Assembly: GCA_949592205.1 (NCBI GenBank)
Contig: CATIUR010000006.1
Location: 67,266,001-67,330,000, forward strand
Length of the DNA: 64,000 nt
Direction: 5' to 3'
DNA from: Helichrysum umbraculigerum
Taxonomy: Eukaryota; Streptophyta; Magnoliopsida; Asterales; Asteraceae
Made by a program: the position numbers and the translations under genes. The notes beneath the pieces were generated by a model that was given only the letters and a program-made list of their open reading frames with translations, did not search any database and was not told the origin of the DNA. Within the stretch, counting starts at the first letter, position 1, and every line of letters begins with the position of its first letter. Positions 11,928-22,587 of this stretch are shown one piece after another.

Positions 11928-13237
11928 GTACAAAAATGTTCGTATTTGTTGTAATTTTATTACCCGCTTGTAATTCGAAATTATAAGGTTAAATGTATTT
12001 TGTCGGTCATATACCCTACTAGTTTGTCTCATTTAATTAAGTTTACCTGCTGTTCCGATTGTAGGTTACCAAATAGCCGACATTGAAACAAATTTTATTA
12101 GTTAAATGTATACATTAGAAATAAAAAGATAGATAGCCGACCTTGGGACAAACTAGTATAGTAAATGGCCGACAAAATGCATTTACCCGAATTATAACAT
12201 TGATTTTTGAAAAGGCGACTTAATTAAATACTATGACTTTAAAAAATTACTAAATATTGAGGAGGTTGATATATTATAAAATTATTATTATTGGCTAATA
12301 ATATGTTTTGAAAAGTAATTTGGAGGGTACCCCTGATCTCCCGTACTATATTTCAATGGTACGCGTTCGATCCACCTACAAAGAGCATTAATGTCGGACA
12401 AACACTTGTCCATAAATCACCCACATATGCTGAGACACAGATTCAAACTCCAACCTATAGGTCACATATGTAGAGTCTAGTTATCTGTTGTAGCGGTACC
12501 ACTTAAGCAATGCCCAATTGATCTAATAATATGTTCTCTTGACAACTCAAATCATTTGTGGTGTTAACCAAATTACGAAGCTAATAAAATTTTACAATTC
12601 ATACTTTTACTTTTAAACTTTAACTTTTTCAAATTTACAAAAATAGCCCCTCATTTAAATCTAGCAGCACGAAATCATTTGTGTAGTTCAACTACACGGA
12701 TTATGTACTATTTATCAAGCTTTTAACATTTTGTGCTACCATTTTATAAATCTTATCCAATTACGTTATAGAGTATTTGACCAATTCTTTGAGAAATTAA
12801 ACTCGTTCTTCGAATACGGTTTGAACTGAAATGTAGAAAGTAAAGAAGTTTGAAATAAAAAGACATGGATTGCGACTTATTACTTTTTCGTTTCCTCCAC
12901 GGTATGTACTTTTAATTTGATGAGAGTACTTCATGAAAAGGTGATGCCCTTTTATTTGGTAAATATAAATAATTGATACAATATAATTACAATTAATTAA
13001 AAAAACTATAATCATAAGCTAATGATACATAAAAAGACGTAATATATAGTGTTATTGAGGGTGTGTTTTGACGAAACTAGTTGTTAGTTGCAATTGAAAG
13101 CTTAAAGCTATAGCTTATATTTTTTGTTAGAAGTGTTTTTGGCAAAATAGCTGATGCTATAGTTTAAAGTATGTTTGGTTACAATTAGTTAGAACTGGAG
13201 TTGATGGTTGAAATATGTAGCTGAAACCGAAGAGGTC
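11928..13237. other. Intergenic DNA before nest 1
   Basis: No gene seen. Apart from the SINE-like piece at 12310-12516 the stretch is AT-rich. The part from about 13050 (GGGTGTGTTTTGACG, AAAGCTATAGCTTAT) resembles the ends of plant hAT MITEs, but a complete element could not be delimited. Confidence 0.5.
12310..12516 (-). mobile_element. Probable tRNA-derived SINE (minus strand)
   Basis: Read on the minus strand it starts near TTGCTTAAGTGGTAC (12509-12495, A-box-like) and has GGAGTTTGAATC (12451-12440, B-box-like) about 50 bases further on, as in plant SINEs with an internal RNA polymerase III promoter. The 3' end and target duplication are not clear. Confidence 0.4.
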
Positions 13238-14196
13238 ATTAGTGTGACAACCGTCACCAAAATGCACTGTTGAAAATTCATTTCATGTAATAGAGTTATG
13301 ACTCGTAAGTATAAATCAAATTCTCGGTTAATCCGCTTTATACGTGTAACATCCTCAAAAGTGGCCTAGTTGAAATACGGTATTTCCCTAATTTAATTGT
13401 TATTTAAATTGTATTTTAAATACTTGGTATAGTTCGATAGCTAAATTAATAGGTCAATTGGTCAATTGGCTTGTTGTGATAAATAATTTATTACATGTTT
13501 TAAATCTATTTAGTTGACGGTATAATAAAAACTTATTTCTCGCAAATGGTTTTTAGGTTCCAGACAATAGATTTAGGACGGGTATAATTTATACCCAAAA
13601 ATGGTGAGTCATAAAGATCAGGTCGACACCTGTTTCTTTATTTTGACACAACACCATTTTGTTCCCTGATCTTTTGCTTCCACCACTTGAACACACATTC
13701 TCAATCAAATTAATACACAATCTGATTTCATCAAGTTAAGGGTGTGATTTTGATTCCCTTGTGTTCTTCCACTTCATTGTATCATCTTCATCATCTCCAT
13801 TGTAAGTAAAATTACCTCCATTTTATGTATGAACTTGAGTTGATTGAATTGGTTGAATTAATAGGATGAAATGTTGAGTTTGAGTTAAACTATGTTTGAA
13901 TGTGTTTGTGTGTTGATTATAAACTGAATTCATGTTCAATTAAGATGAATCAGTTGTGTGTTCATATGTGGAATTGAAGGATTTGGGTTTTATTGAAAAT
14001 TAGATTGAACATTGGTGCATGTGAGAATCTAAGTGTTTGATGATGTTATTAGTTGTTGCAATATGTTTGTACATGTTTATAGTGGTCAATTACATGTTAA
14101 AAATCGAGTTTGGATGCTGTGTTGGTCAAAAATTGGTGTTTTGGTTCGTGCTTGATCGTGCAGGAAAAACCTGCTGCTGTTGCACAGGGATTCAAA

Positions 14197-14387
14197 GGGA
14201 ATACGGTCGTATTCCCATTAATACGGACGTATTCCCGGGAATACGGCGTATTCCCTAGCGTATTCGTTGGCGTATTCCTTAATTTCAGTTCTGTTTTGGA
14301 AATTGCTTGGGAATACGGCGTATTCCTCTGAATACGTACGTATTCCCGTGAATACGGACGTATTCATTGGAATACGGACGTATTCCC
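14197..14387. repeat. Palindrome array in G1 LTR (GAATACG...CGTATTC)
   Basis: Seven or so near-perfect palindromes built on GGAATACGNCGTATTCC within 190 bp, for example GGGAATACGGTCGTATTCCC at 14197-14216. Same array in the other LTR at 23440-23630. Short frames that cross it are spurious. Confidence 0.9.
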
Positions 14388-15333
14388 ACTGTTTTGCTGA
14401 ACTTACTATTTTAACTTGCTAGAATTGTGTTAATCAACTTGTATATTATCTTTATGATACTTAATGCCTGCTGAATTGATATTAAGTGTTTAATGAAAGT
14501 TAGATATCATATGAAATGAGTATTAACTTGTAATTCTCTTGTGTTCTCAGATACACCGAAGACTCAGTAATATAAGAACTCTGAGTGGAGACATTGACGT
14601 CTAGGGTGAGTGGATCTTGGACTCTCAGTCTAATTTGGTTGTAACAATATGGTTACAACGGGTAAATGTGAATTTACTGTTTTCATTGTTAAGTTAATAT
14701 TTTGCCATGATGGTTATATTTAGCTTAATAATTGGTGTCCTTGATTGCCTTGATGGTTGTGGACTATATGAATGTCGGGGGTCAACGTGTGTTGGGTTTG
14801 TGTACTATTACTTTGGACATCATAAGTGCTTTGTACATGTGTTGTTCACTGAAATTATGTTGTAAGTAGAAATAGTACCAAGCTATCGGTTTAGCCACTG
14901 ATTTGGCCTTCAGTTGGTTATAAGTGTTACTTGGGGAACCACCGCGGCATGAGGGTACTCCAATGTAACACCCCCAAATTTAATGATTTGCGGAAGCTTG
15001 ATTTGGGTGTTACTAATCAATAACAAAGCACAAAGATAAATAGCAAACGACTCTATATGCGTCGTTTTAACATAATATATTGATAACTGAAATGTTTACA
15101 ACATTTAAAGCTTTACATAGCTCGAGTTAAATAAAATGAGATTTCAGTACATAAGTACTTATACAAAATATACTAATGCAAGAAAATCTCAATCGTCTGT
15201 ATGCTGACTCGAGCTAAATCCTGAAGCAGAAACATCCTACTGCTGGGTACCTGCGATATATGCTAAAAGGTCAGCTATAAAGCTGGTGAGCTCACAGGTT
15301 TGAAATCAAGTAATATCGTATGAACCGCAAGAT

Positions 15334-15410
15334 TTAAATAATGAATTGCATCCAGCAATTAAATAATGAATTGCATCCAGCAATTTGAATAATGAATTGC
15401 ATCCAGCAAT
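15334..15410. repeat. Three tandem hairpin units in E5
   Basis: Units of about 26 bp, each with stem AATTGC/GCAATT around a 5-base loop ATCCA (plus-strand reading). In the direction of the LTR it lies between the GTGAGT motif and the LTR end, the same place as the hairpin arrays of E2 and E4. Confidence 0.75.
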
Positions 15411-16163
15411 TAAATGATAATCATCGTGTATACAGCCATGAGCACATAGTTGAGCTTAACTCGAGGGCCGGGTCCCCTATAGAGAATTCCGGGCGAGGTG
15501 CCTCCACGAATGCCTAATCAACATTCGTCTTCCCAAATATTAGTACGTCCGTTTACCCGGTTAGTGCTTGCTAACCCGAACGAGGAGGGTCAATCCTATA
15601 TGGTACCATATACTAATATTCACGCTACAACGTATTAACAACTATGCTGACGGAGGACTTTAAATGATTAGTTTCGAAAAACTCATGTAGTATATGAAAA
15701 GTTTGTACTTGCGTTCACATGTTAAAAGTTTGAGCAGTATATCACACCCCTGAGTAAAACAGTAAAAAGAGGGGCTATGAGACTCACCTGAGTCTGAATG
15801 CGTTTAAACAAACGTAAGTTGATTAGCGAGAAATGAAGTCCAACGACTTGTAACCTGAGGGTGTCCACGACACGCGATGGTTATAATCATGATTGGGTAT
15901 CTCAAAAGATCACCCTTGTAGTTGTTACACAACTATATATGTCCAAATTACTACGATTTGGTTGATTGGTTAAGTGTTTGAAAGTGTGTACGGCCCGTTG
16001 GTGACGGATTTGTAATAATAAACTTTAAGTATTATTATTTTGTAATTGGCGTTTTGCACTTAAAAGTGTGTCCCAAAGGGTTTTATAAGTCGTATCGTAT
16101 AAGGGTTTGAGGTTATATAGTTCCGACACTTAGTGAAATTGAGATTTGAAAACCTGCTGTTTT

Positions 16164-16450
16164 ATGCGACACAAGGGTTGTGTCGCATAGGAGTGCGACA
16201 CAATGTCCATACGACACAAGGGTTGTGTCGCATGGATGCGAAATGCTGATTCAACAGCGACATAGTGATTGTGTCGTATAAGGGTATGCGACATAGTGGT
16301 TGTGTCGCAAGACTTGCGACACTAAATCTTTGGTACGACATAAGATACGACACAGTAGGTTTTATACGACATAACATGGGAAATACGACATAACATGCGA
16401 CACAAAGGGTAAAATACGACACAACATGCGACACAATGCTTGTGTCGCAT
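16164..16450. repeat. Palindrome array in E5 (GCGACACAA...TTGTGTCGC)
   Basis: Repeated TGCGACACAA and TTGTGTCGCA halves separated by 3-5 bases, plus degenerate TACGACATAA halves at 16330-16425. Related in sequence to the array in solo LTR E4. Confidence 0.85.
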
Positions 16451-17753
16451 GGATGAACACCAGCCCAGAAATCCGGCTGTCACGACATTTTCCGGCCAAA
16501 AATCCGTTTTAAACTCGTTTTTAAGCTATGAAATCGTGTTCTATACATTGTAATGGACATATACTAGTTATAATAACAACCACAAACGAAAAATACTAAG
16601 AATCGAGAGATTTCGGGATTTTGTCGGAAACTTACAATTTGCCGAAATGGAAATCCGGAAAGGTAGAAATGTAGATCGTTGCGAGGTGGTCGTGAATCTC
16701 TAAAAATATTTGTGATCCGGTCGCGTTTCGTGGTAGTATTTTGCGATTTTAATAGTTTTGGGTGTTTTGGTGAAAGAGAGAAAAGGAAGGAGAGAGAGAG
16801 AAGTAATGGGTGAAATGAAAGAAAGAAAAGGTGGGAATGGGAGGTTATCCTCCCATTTTCGCCCTGCGTTCCCGCTCCGTGCGGTGTTCGTTTGCTCCGT
16901 CGTTTAATCGTAAATAATTATTTTATATATTAAAGGTATGTTTTAAAATATAAATTATTACGCGAAATTTTATTTAAATATTTACAATTTAATTTATATT
17001 TGAGTTATAAAAAGGTAAGTTGATTTGTTTGCGCGTTTTACATTTTAAATCATGTAAGTTTTGTTTGTACGATACGAATGAATACGAAATATTATCATAA
17101 TAATATTTTTGACATAAAAGCGGTATTTAATAAAGTTGGTCACCAACGTCCGTATTAAAGTGAATCGAAATACATTCGATTTAAATTGCGTACGATTTAA
17201 TCAAATCGCATTTTCGTATATATTCAACAATATATATATATAATTCGATACATTAATTAGCCTAACCAGGAACTAATTACATGTATTAACATATGATTAG
17301 GCACTAATTACTAGTCCTAATTTGGCGGGTGTTACATCCAAGGACCACCGATCCTTCATGATTAACTGTTGCTATGCTTTGCTGTATTCATTTGTTAAGC
17401 TAAGTTAGGTGATAGTTTGAGATTTATTCACTTAGCTTCGTGCTAATCCCTCATTACTTCTTGCAGGTTTACTTTGGTATGTGGGTGGGCAAGAAGTACC
17501 ATAGGAATGGAATGTTTGACAGGCTCACTCTGTTGTGTTAACTATGTTAATGTTATGACATATGTTTTGGATTTCTATAACACTAAACTTATCGTGTGTA
17601 ATGTCTAGGATAATCTGGTTTAAAGACTGTATGTATTTGGATTGCCATTTTGAAAAGTAAATATGCAATCCAATGTTTTGTATCTAAACTTACGCTTCCT
17701 TTAAAAAAAATATATATATATATCCTTGTATTTTCGAGTAGGGTGTTATAAAT

Positions 17754-17765
17754 TGGTATCAGAGC
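17754..17765 (+). promoter_or_regulatory. G1 primer-binding site (initiator tRNA-Met type)
   Basis: TGGTATCAGAGC three bases after the 5' LTR end, complementary to the 3' end of plant initiator tRNA-Met; start site of minus-strand cDNA. Confidence 0.92.
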
Positions 17766-17926
17766 AAAGGTTTGGGTGAATTGAACATGGGTTAATTGTT
17801 CAATCCCAAATCTATTTGTGTTAGTCAAACATTCCAAGGAAGGGGATTGAGCTAGTGAATATGATTTGGTTAGTATTGTTAGGTACTAACAATTAACGGG
17901 TTATGAGATGTGTTGTGGTACAGGAC

Positions 17927-20900
17927 ATGGCAGAAAATAACGCTCCGACCAGTACCCCGATCAATGCTTCTGGAGCAAGAGACTCTCCTCCTGAAATTCA
18001 GTCTCAAAGTCAAGGTCAGCCTAGTACTACACTCCCTGCAAGTGAATTGAGCCGTGATGAGTACACTTTGTATTTAGAGGATGAATTAAACAAATATAAG
18101 GAATTATATGAGCAACAAACTAGAACATCCCGGCAGATTCCGGCTGTTAGTACGATTACACCTCCGTTAGTGACATCACAGTTTTCTATGCCACCGCCTA
18201 CTTACTACCAGACATCAGCTCCTTTTTCTTCTTCAGGACCTTCGGGATTTCAGTTTCCGGTATTTCCTCCTCCATCTTAGCAAAAATTATGTTCATTTAA
18301 AACCTTTAAGTCTAGTGGACCTTCAGATTTCTTTGGGAGTACAAATCCTTCTGTGACCATGGATTGGTTAAGGGATGTTGAAAGAAAATTTGAGGTTTGC
18401 CGATGTGAGGATGAGATCAAGGTAACTTATGCAGTGCAACTTTTAAAGGGTCCGGCAATGGGATGGTGGGATTCTATCAAATCTCATTTAACACCTCAGC
18501 AAAAAGCTTCCATTACATGGTCTGATTTTCATAACGCGGTTTGTAAGAAGTATTGTTTCGGATATGATATGACTCGCATTAGGCGTGAATTCTTGGATAT
18601 GCAATTGACTGATAGTATGACTATGGAGGACCTTATCTCCCAGTTTACCGATAAGTTGAGATTTGTACATCAATGGGTACCGGATGAAAGGACAAAGATT
18701 GACCATTTTGTTGGAATGTTACCCCATACTTATCGGACTACTGTGAGACTTGCATGCGATCTTAACCAAGCTTTTGATTTGGCTCGTTCTGTGGACGGCG
18801 ATATTAGAGCTCATGATTTAGAAATTAAAGACAAGTCCCCAATGAAACCCAAAGGTGAATCTACGTCAGGTCAGGGGAAGAAGAAATGGCAAGGTAATTA
18901 TAATAACCGTAAACCGAATGTTGTTGGTGGTTCAGTGGATAGGTCAAATTGGTGCCAGAATTGCAAGTCTAGGCATACGGGACATTGTACACCTCAGACT
19001 GCTAGGTGTATTAAGTGTGGTCAGTTCGGTCATGACATCAAGGATTGTCCTTTTCCTAAGCCAGTGTGTTGGAATTGTTGAAAGGAAGGACATCGTTCGA
19101 GTGCGTGTCTAGAGGCAGGGAAGCAAAAATCGGGCACGGTCGGAGGGTCATCATCATTTTCTGGCCAGAAAAGAAAGAATCCTCCAGCTCCAACTGGTCG
19201 GGCTTTTCGAATGACCGTGGATGAAGCTGTTGTAGCCGAGGACGTCATCACTGGTACTTTTCTTATAAATTCAGTACCGGCATGCGCCTTATTTGATTCA
19301 GGGGCAAATTGTTCCTTTATGTCCTTGGTATTCTGTGATAGACTTAAATTGACACCTACATGTATTTCGCAACCAATTGAGGTTGAGGTAGCGGATGGAA
19401 AATTAGTTTCGGTTACCACATCGGTGACTGGAGCTAGTATTTCGATTGAGGGTCATAGTTTCCCTACTTCTTTTCTGTTGATGCCTATTCATGGGTTTGA
19501 TGTTGTGTTAGGCATGGATTGGTTGAGTCGGAATAAAGCCAATATAGATTGTCATAAGAAGTTGATAAAAATCCCAATCTCAGGCGAGTCATATGTAGTG
19601 GCTCGAGGGGAAAGGGAGAGGGGTAGTATACCTTTGATCTCTATGATGAAAGCTAGAAAATCTCTAGCTAAAGGGTGTGATTCTTATTTAGCCTATGTTG
19701 TCGATGCTAAGCTAGAAAAGAAAGCCATTAGTAATGTCCGAGTTGTTTCTGAGTATTCGGATGTTTTCCCTGATGAATTGCCTGGTTTACCTCCGGTTAG
19801 AGAAGTAGAATATAAAATTGAGTTAATTCCTGGTTCTACTCCGGTAGCTAAGGCACCTTATAGATTAGCTCCCTCCGAAATCCGTGAAATGATGAATCAA
19901 ATTCAGGAATTATTAGATAAGGGTTTTGTTAGACCCAGTTCTTCTCCTTGGGGTGCTCCTGTGTTGTTTGTTAAAAAGAAAGATGGCACTTTTCGTATGT
20001 GTATTGATTATAGAGAGTTGAATAAGAGGACCGTAAAGAATAAGTATCCTTTGCCCCGAATAGATGAATTGTTTGATCAATTGCAAGGGTCTTCATTTTT
20101 CTCTAAGATAGACTTGAGATCGGGTTATCACCAAGTCCGGGTTTGTGGGGAGGATATCCCGAAAACAGCTTTTCGCACTCGCTATGGTCATTATGAATTT
20201 CTTGTTATGCCTTTTGGATTGACTAATGCTCCAGCAATTTTCATGGATTTGATGAACAGGGTTTGTAGACCTTTTCTCGATAAATTTGTCATTGTATTCA
20301 TTGATGATATTTTAGTCTATTCTAAATCTGAATCTGATCATGAAGTACATTTGCGTTTAGTTCTTGATACCTTGAGAAAGGAGAAATTGTATGCTAAGTT
20401 TTCGAAATGTGAATTTTGGCTTCGTGAAGTTCAGTTTTTGGGGCACATCATTTGTAAGGATGGGGTTAAAGTGGATCCATCAAAAATTGAGGCTGTCAAT
20501 CACCTAAATCTCCGTCAGAGATCAAGAGTTTTCTGGGTTTGGCCGGCTATTACAGAAAATTTATTAAAGATTTCTCCAAGATTGCAGGTTCTTTGACTAA
20601 ATTAACTCGTAAGGATGTGAAATTTCTGTGGGGTAATCAACAGGAATCGGCTTTTCAGACCTTGAAACAATTGTTGTGTCAGGCTCCGGTTTTAGCTTTA
20701 CCTGACGGATCCGAGGATTTTATTGTATATTGTGATGCTTCACATGCGGGTTTAGGTTGTGTTTTAATGCAACGAGACCGTGTTATTGCCTATGCTTCAC
20801 GTCAGTTGAAACCTCATGAGATTAACTATCCTACCCATGACTTGGAACTTGCAGCTGTGGTTTTTGCCTTAAAGATTTGGAGACATTACCTGTATGGAAC

Positions 20901-22575
20901 CAAATGCGTTATTTGTACGGACCACAAGAGCCTTCAGTATATGTTTACTCAAAAAGAACTTAACATGAGGCAAAGGCGATGGTTAGAATTGATTAAGGAT
21001 TATGATTGCGAGATTCGATATCATCCGGGTAAGGCAAATGTGGTGGCGGATGCGCTTAGCCGAAAGGGTAAATCTGAAAGGGTTTGTTTAATGCGTTTGG
21101 AAATCTCTTCAGACTTGATCGATAAATTGAAATTGGCTCAGATGGAGGCCTTATTGGATCATAACTTGAAATCTGAAATCATGCTTAAAAGGAAGGATTT
21201 ATTGGTAGAAGATTCTCGTGGATTAAAGACATTTCAGTCTCGTGTTTGGGTCCCATTGTTTGGTGGACTTCGAGATGTGTTATTGTTGGAGGCACATAAA
21301 TCCAGATTGTCGATTCATCCCGGAAGCACCAAAATGTATCAGGATTTAAAACCATTGTATTGGTGGCCTACTTTGAAGTTGGATGTCGCTCGAATAGTTG
21401 AATCTTGCCATATTTGCTCTCAAGTAAAGACCGAGCATCAGAAACCTTATGGAGCTTTGAAGCAACTCGAGATTCCCGAGTGGAAATGGGAGCATATTAC
21501 CATGGATTTTGTGACCAAATTACCCCGAACTGTTAAGGGTAATGATATGATTTGGGTAATTGTCGATAGATTGACCAAGAGTGCTCACTTTCTTGCTACT
21601 TGTGAGACGGCATCATTAAGTAAATTGGTGCAATTGTACATTAATGAAGTGGTTGTTAGGCATGGGATTCCGTTGTCGATTGTTTCAGACAGAGATTCTC
21701 GATTTGTGTCGGGTTTTTGGCAGAATTTACAGCGTGAATTGGGTTCTAGGGTCAACTTGAGTACGGCTTATCATCCTCAGACGGATGGTCAGTCGGAGCG
21801 CACCATTCAAACCTTGGAGGACATGTTGCGGGCATGTGTATTAGAATTTGGTGGATCGTGGGATTCCCATTTACCATTAGTTGAGTTTGCCTATAATAAT
21901 TCTTTACATTCTAGTATAGGCATGCCACCCTATGAAATGTTGTATGGTCGTAGGTGTAGGACACCCACTTGTTGGTTAGAGGCGGGTGAAAAGCAGTTTG
22001 CGGGTCCTGACATAGTTCAAATTACAGCCGATAAGGTAGCTATTGCCCGAGATAGATTGAAAGCTGCCCGTGATAGGCAGAAACAGTATGCGGACCCACG
22101 TCATCGACCAGCTTCGTTTGTAGAAGGTGAGTTGGTTTATTTGAAAGTTTCACCTTGGAAGGGTGTTATCAGGTTTGGGAAACGTGGTAAACTAGCTCCT
22201 AGATACATCGGACCGTTTAAAATTCGACATGTTGTCAATGATCAAACGGTGTCATTAGATCTTCCTTCTGAATTGTCGGGTATTCATGATACTTTTAATG
22301 TGTGTTATCTAAGAAAATGCAATGTGGAGGACCAATCTCAAGTTCTTCCATTGCAAGGCTTGAGTGTGGACTTAAACCAAAGACTTGTAGAAGAGCCCGT
22401 AGAACTTGTTGACCGTAAGGTGACTAAACTTCGAAAGAAGGAGATCCCTATGGTATTGGTTAAGTGGAATCATAGTTTGGGTCCAAACTTATCTTGGGAG
22501 ACCGAATCTAGCATGAGAGCGCGTTATCCGAGTCTCTTTGAGCGTGGCGAGATTTCGGGGACGAAATCTTCTTAA
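17927..22575 (+). pseudogene. G1 gag-pol polyprotein, broken by two stops and a frameshift
   Basis: Probable start ATG 17927 (an in-frame ATG lies at 17903). Gag capsid region with zinc knuckles near 18955-19115; protease with DSG at about 19295; RT with IDD at 20303-20308; RNase H (CDAS, TDH, ADALS) about 20725-21060; integrase with HHCC and DDE (MDFV, SDRDSRF, TDGQSE) about 21300-21930; chromodomain-like tail (VLVKWNHSLGPNLSWE) to the stop at 22573. Lesions: in-frame TAG at 18278 before the capsid domain, TGA at 19079 within the last zinc knuckle where a Gly codon is expected, and a short deletion near 20500-20510 just after RT that changes frame. Everything else is well conserved, so the lesions are young. 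Confidence 0.93.
22551..22568 (+). other. Conserved hairpin before the G1 polypurine tract
   Basis: GATTTCGGGGACGAAATC: 7-bp stem, 4-base loop, overlapping the last pol codons. The same hairpin precedes the polypurine tracts of E1 and E3, and a variant that of E2. Confidence 0.85.
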
Positions 22576-22587
22576 GGAGGGAAGATT
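22574..22587 (+). promoter_or_regulatory. G1 polypurine tract
   Basis: AAGGAGGGAAGATT directly before the 3' LTR; primer for plus-strand cDNA. It overlaps the pol stop codon. Confidence 0.88.

Larger units (their letters stand above)
14964..17336 (-). mobile_element. E5: solo LTR inside the G1 5' LTR, TSD TCCAA
   Basis: 2373 bp, TGTAACACCC at one end and GGGTGTTACA at the other, perfect flanks TCCAA (14959-14963 and 17337-17341); the other G1 LTR shows the empty site. Its low-coordinate end matches the reverse complement of the E2 LTR terminus, so its transcriptional direction is minus. It holds a TGCGACACAA/TTGTGTCGCA palindrome array (16164-16450), three AATTGC hairpins near 15334-15410, a donor-like GTAAGT at 16635 and a GGTGAGT at 15788 (minus). 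Confidence 0.9.
13345..17750 (+). repeat. G1 5' LTR (2.02 kb plus inserted E5)
   Basis: Same sequence as 22588-24610 except that E5 and a TCCAA duplication interrupt it at 14964-17341. TATA-like GGTATAATTTATACC at about 13580, presumptive first donor GTAAGT at 13802, 55-nt presumptive exon 14551-14605, donor GTGAGT at 14606, late acceptor CTTCTTGCAG ending at 17466. Confidence 0.93.

Noticed and set aside
13050..13242. hAT MITE split by E6 (GGGTGTGTTTTGACG, AGCTATAGCTTAT)
   Set aside because: Typical words are present but no matching right end was found after 26401.
14037..14331. Two overlapping 73-codon frames in the G1 LTR (and 23280-23574)
   Set aside because: They cross the palindrome array and have no conserved protein features; identical in both LTRs because the LTRs are identical.
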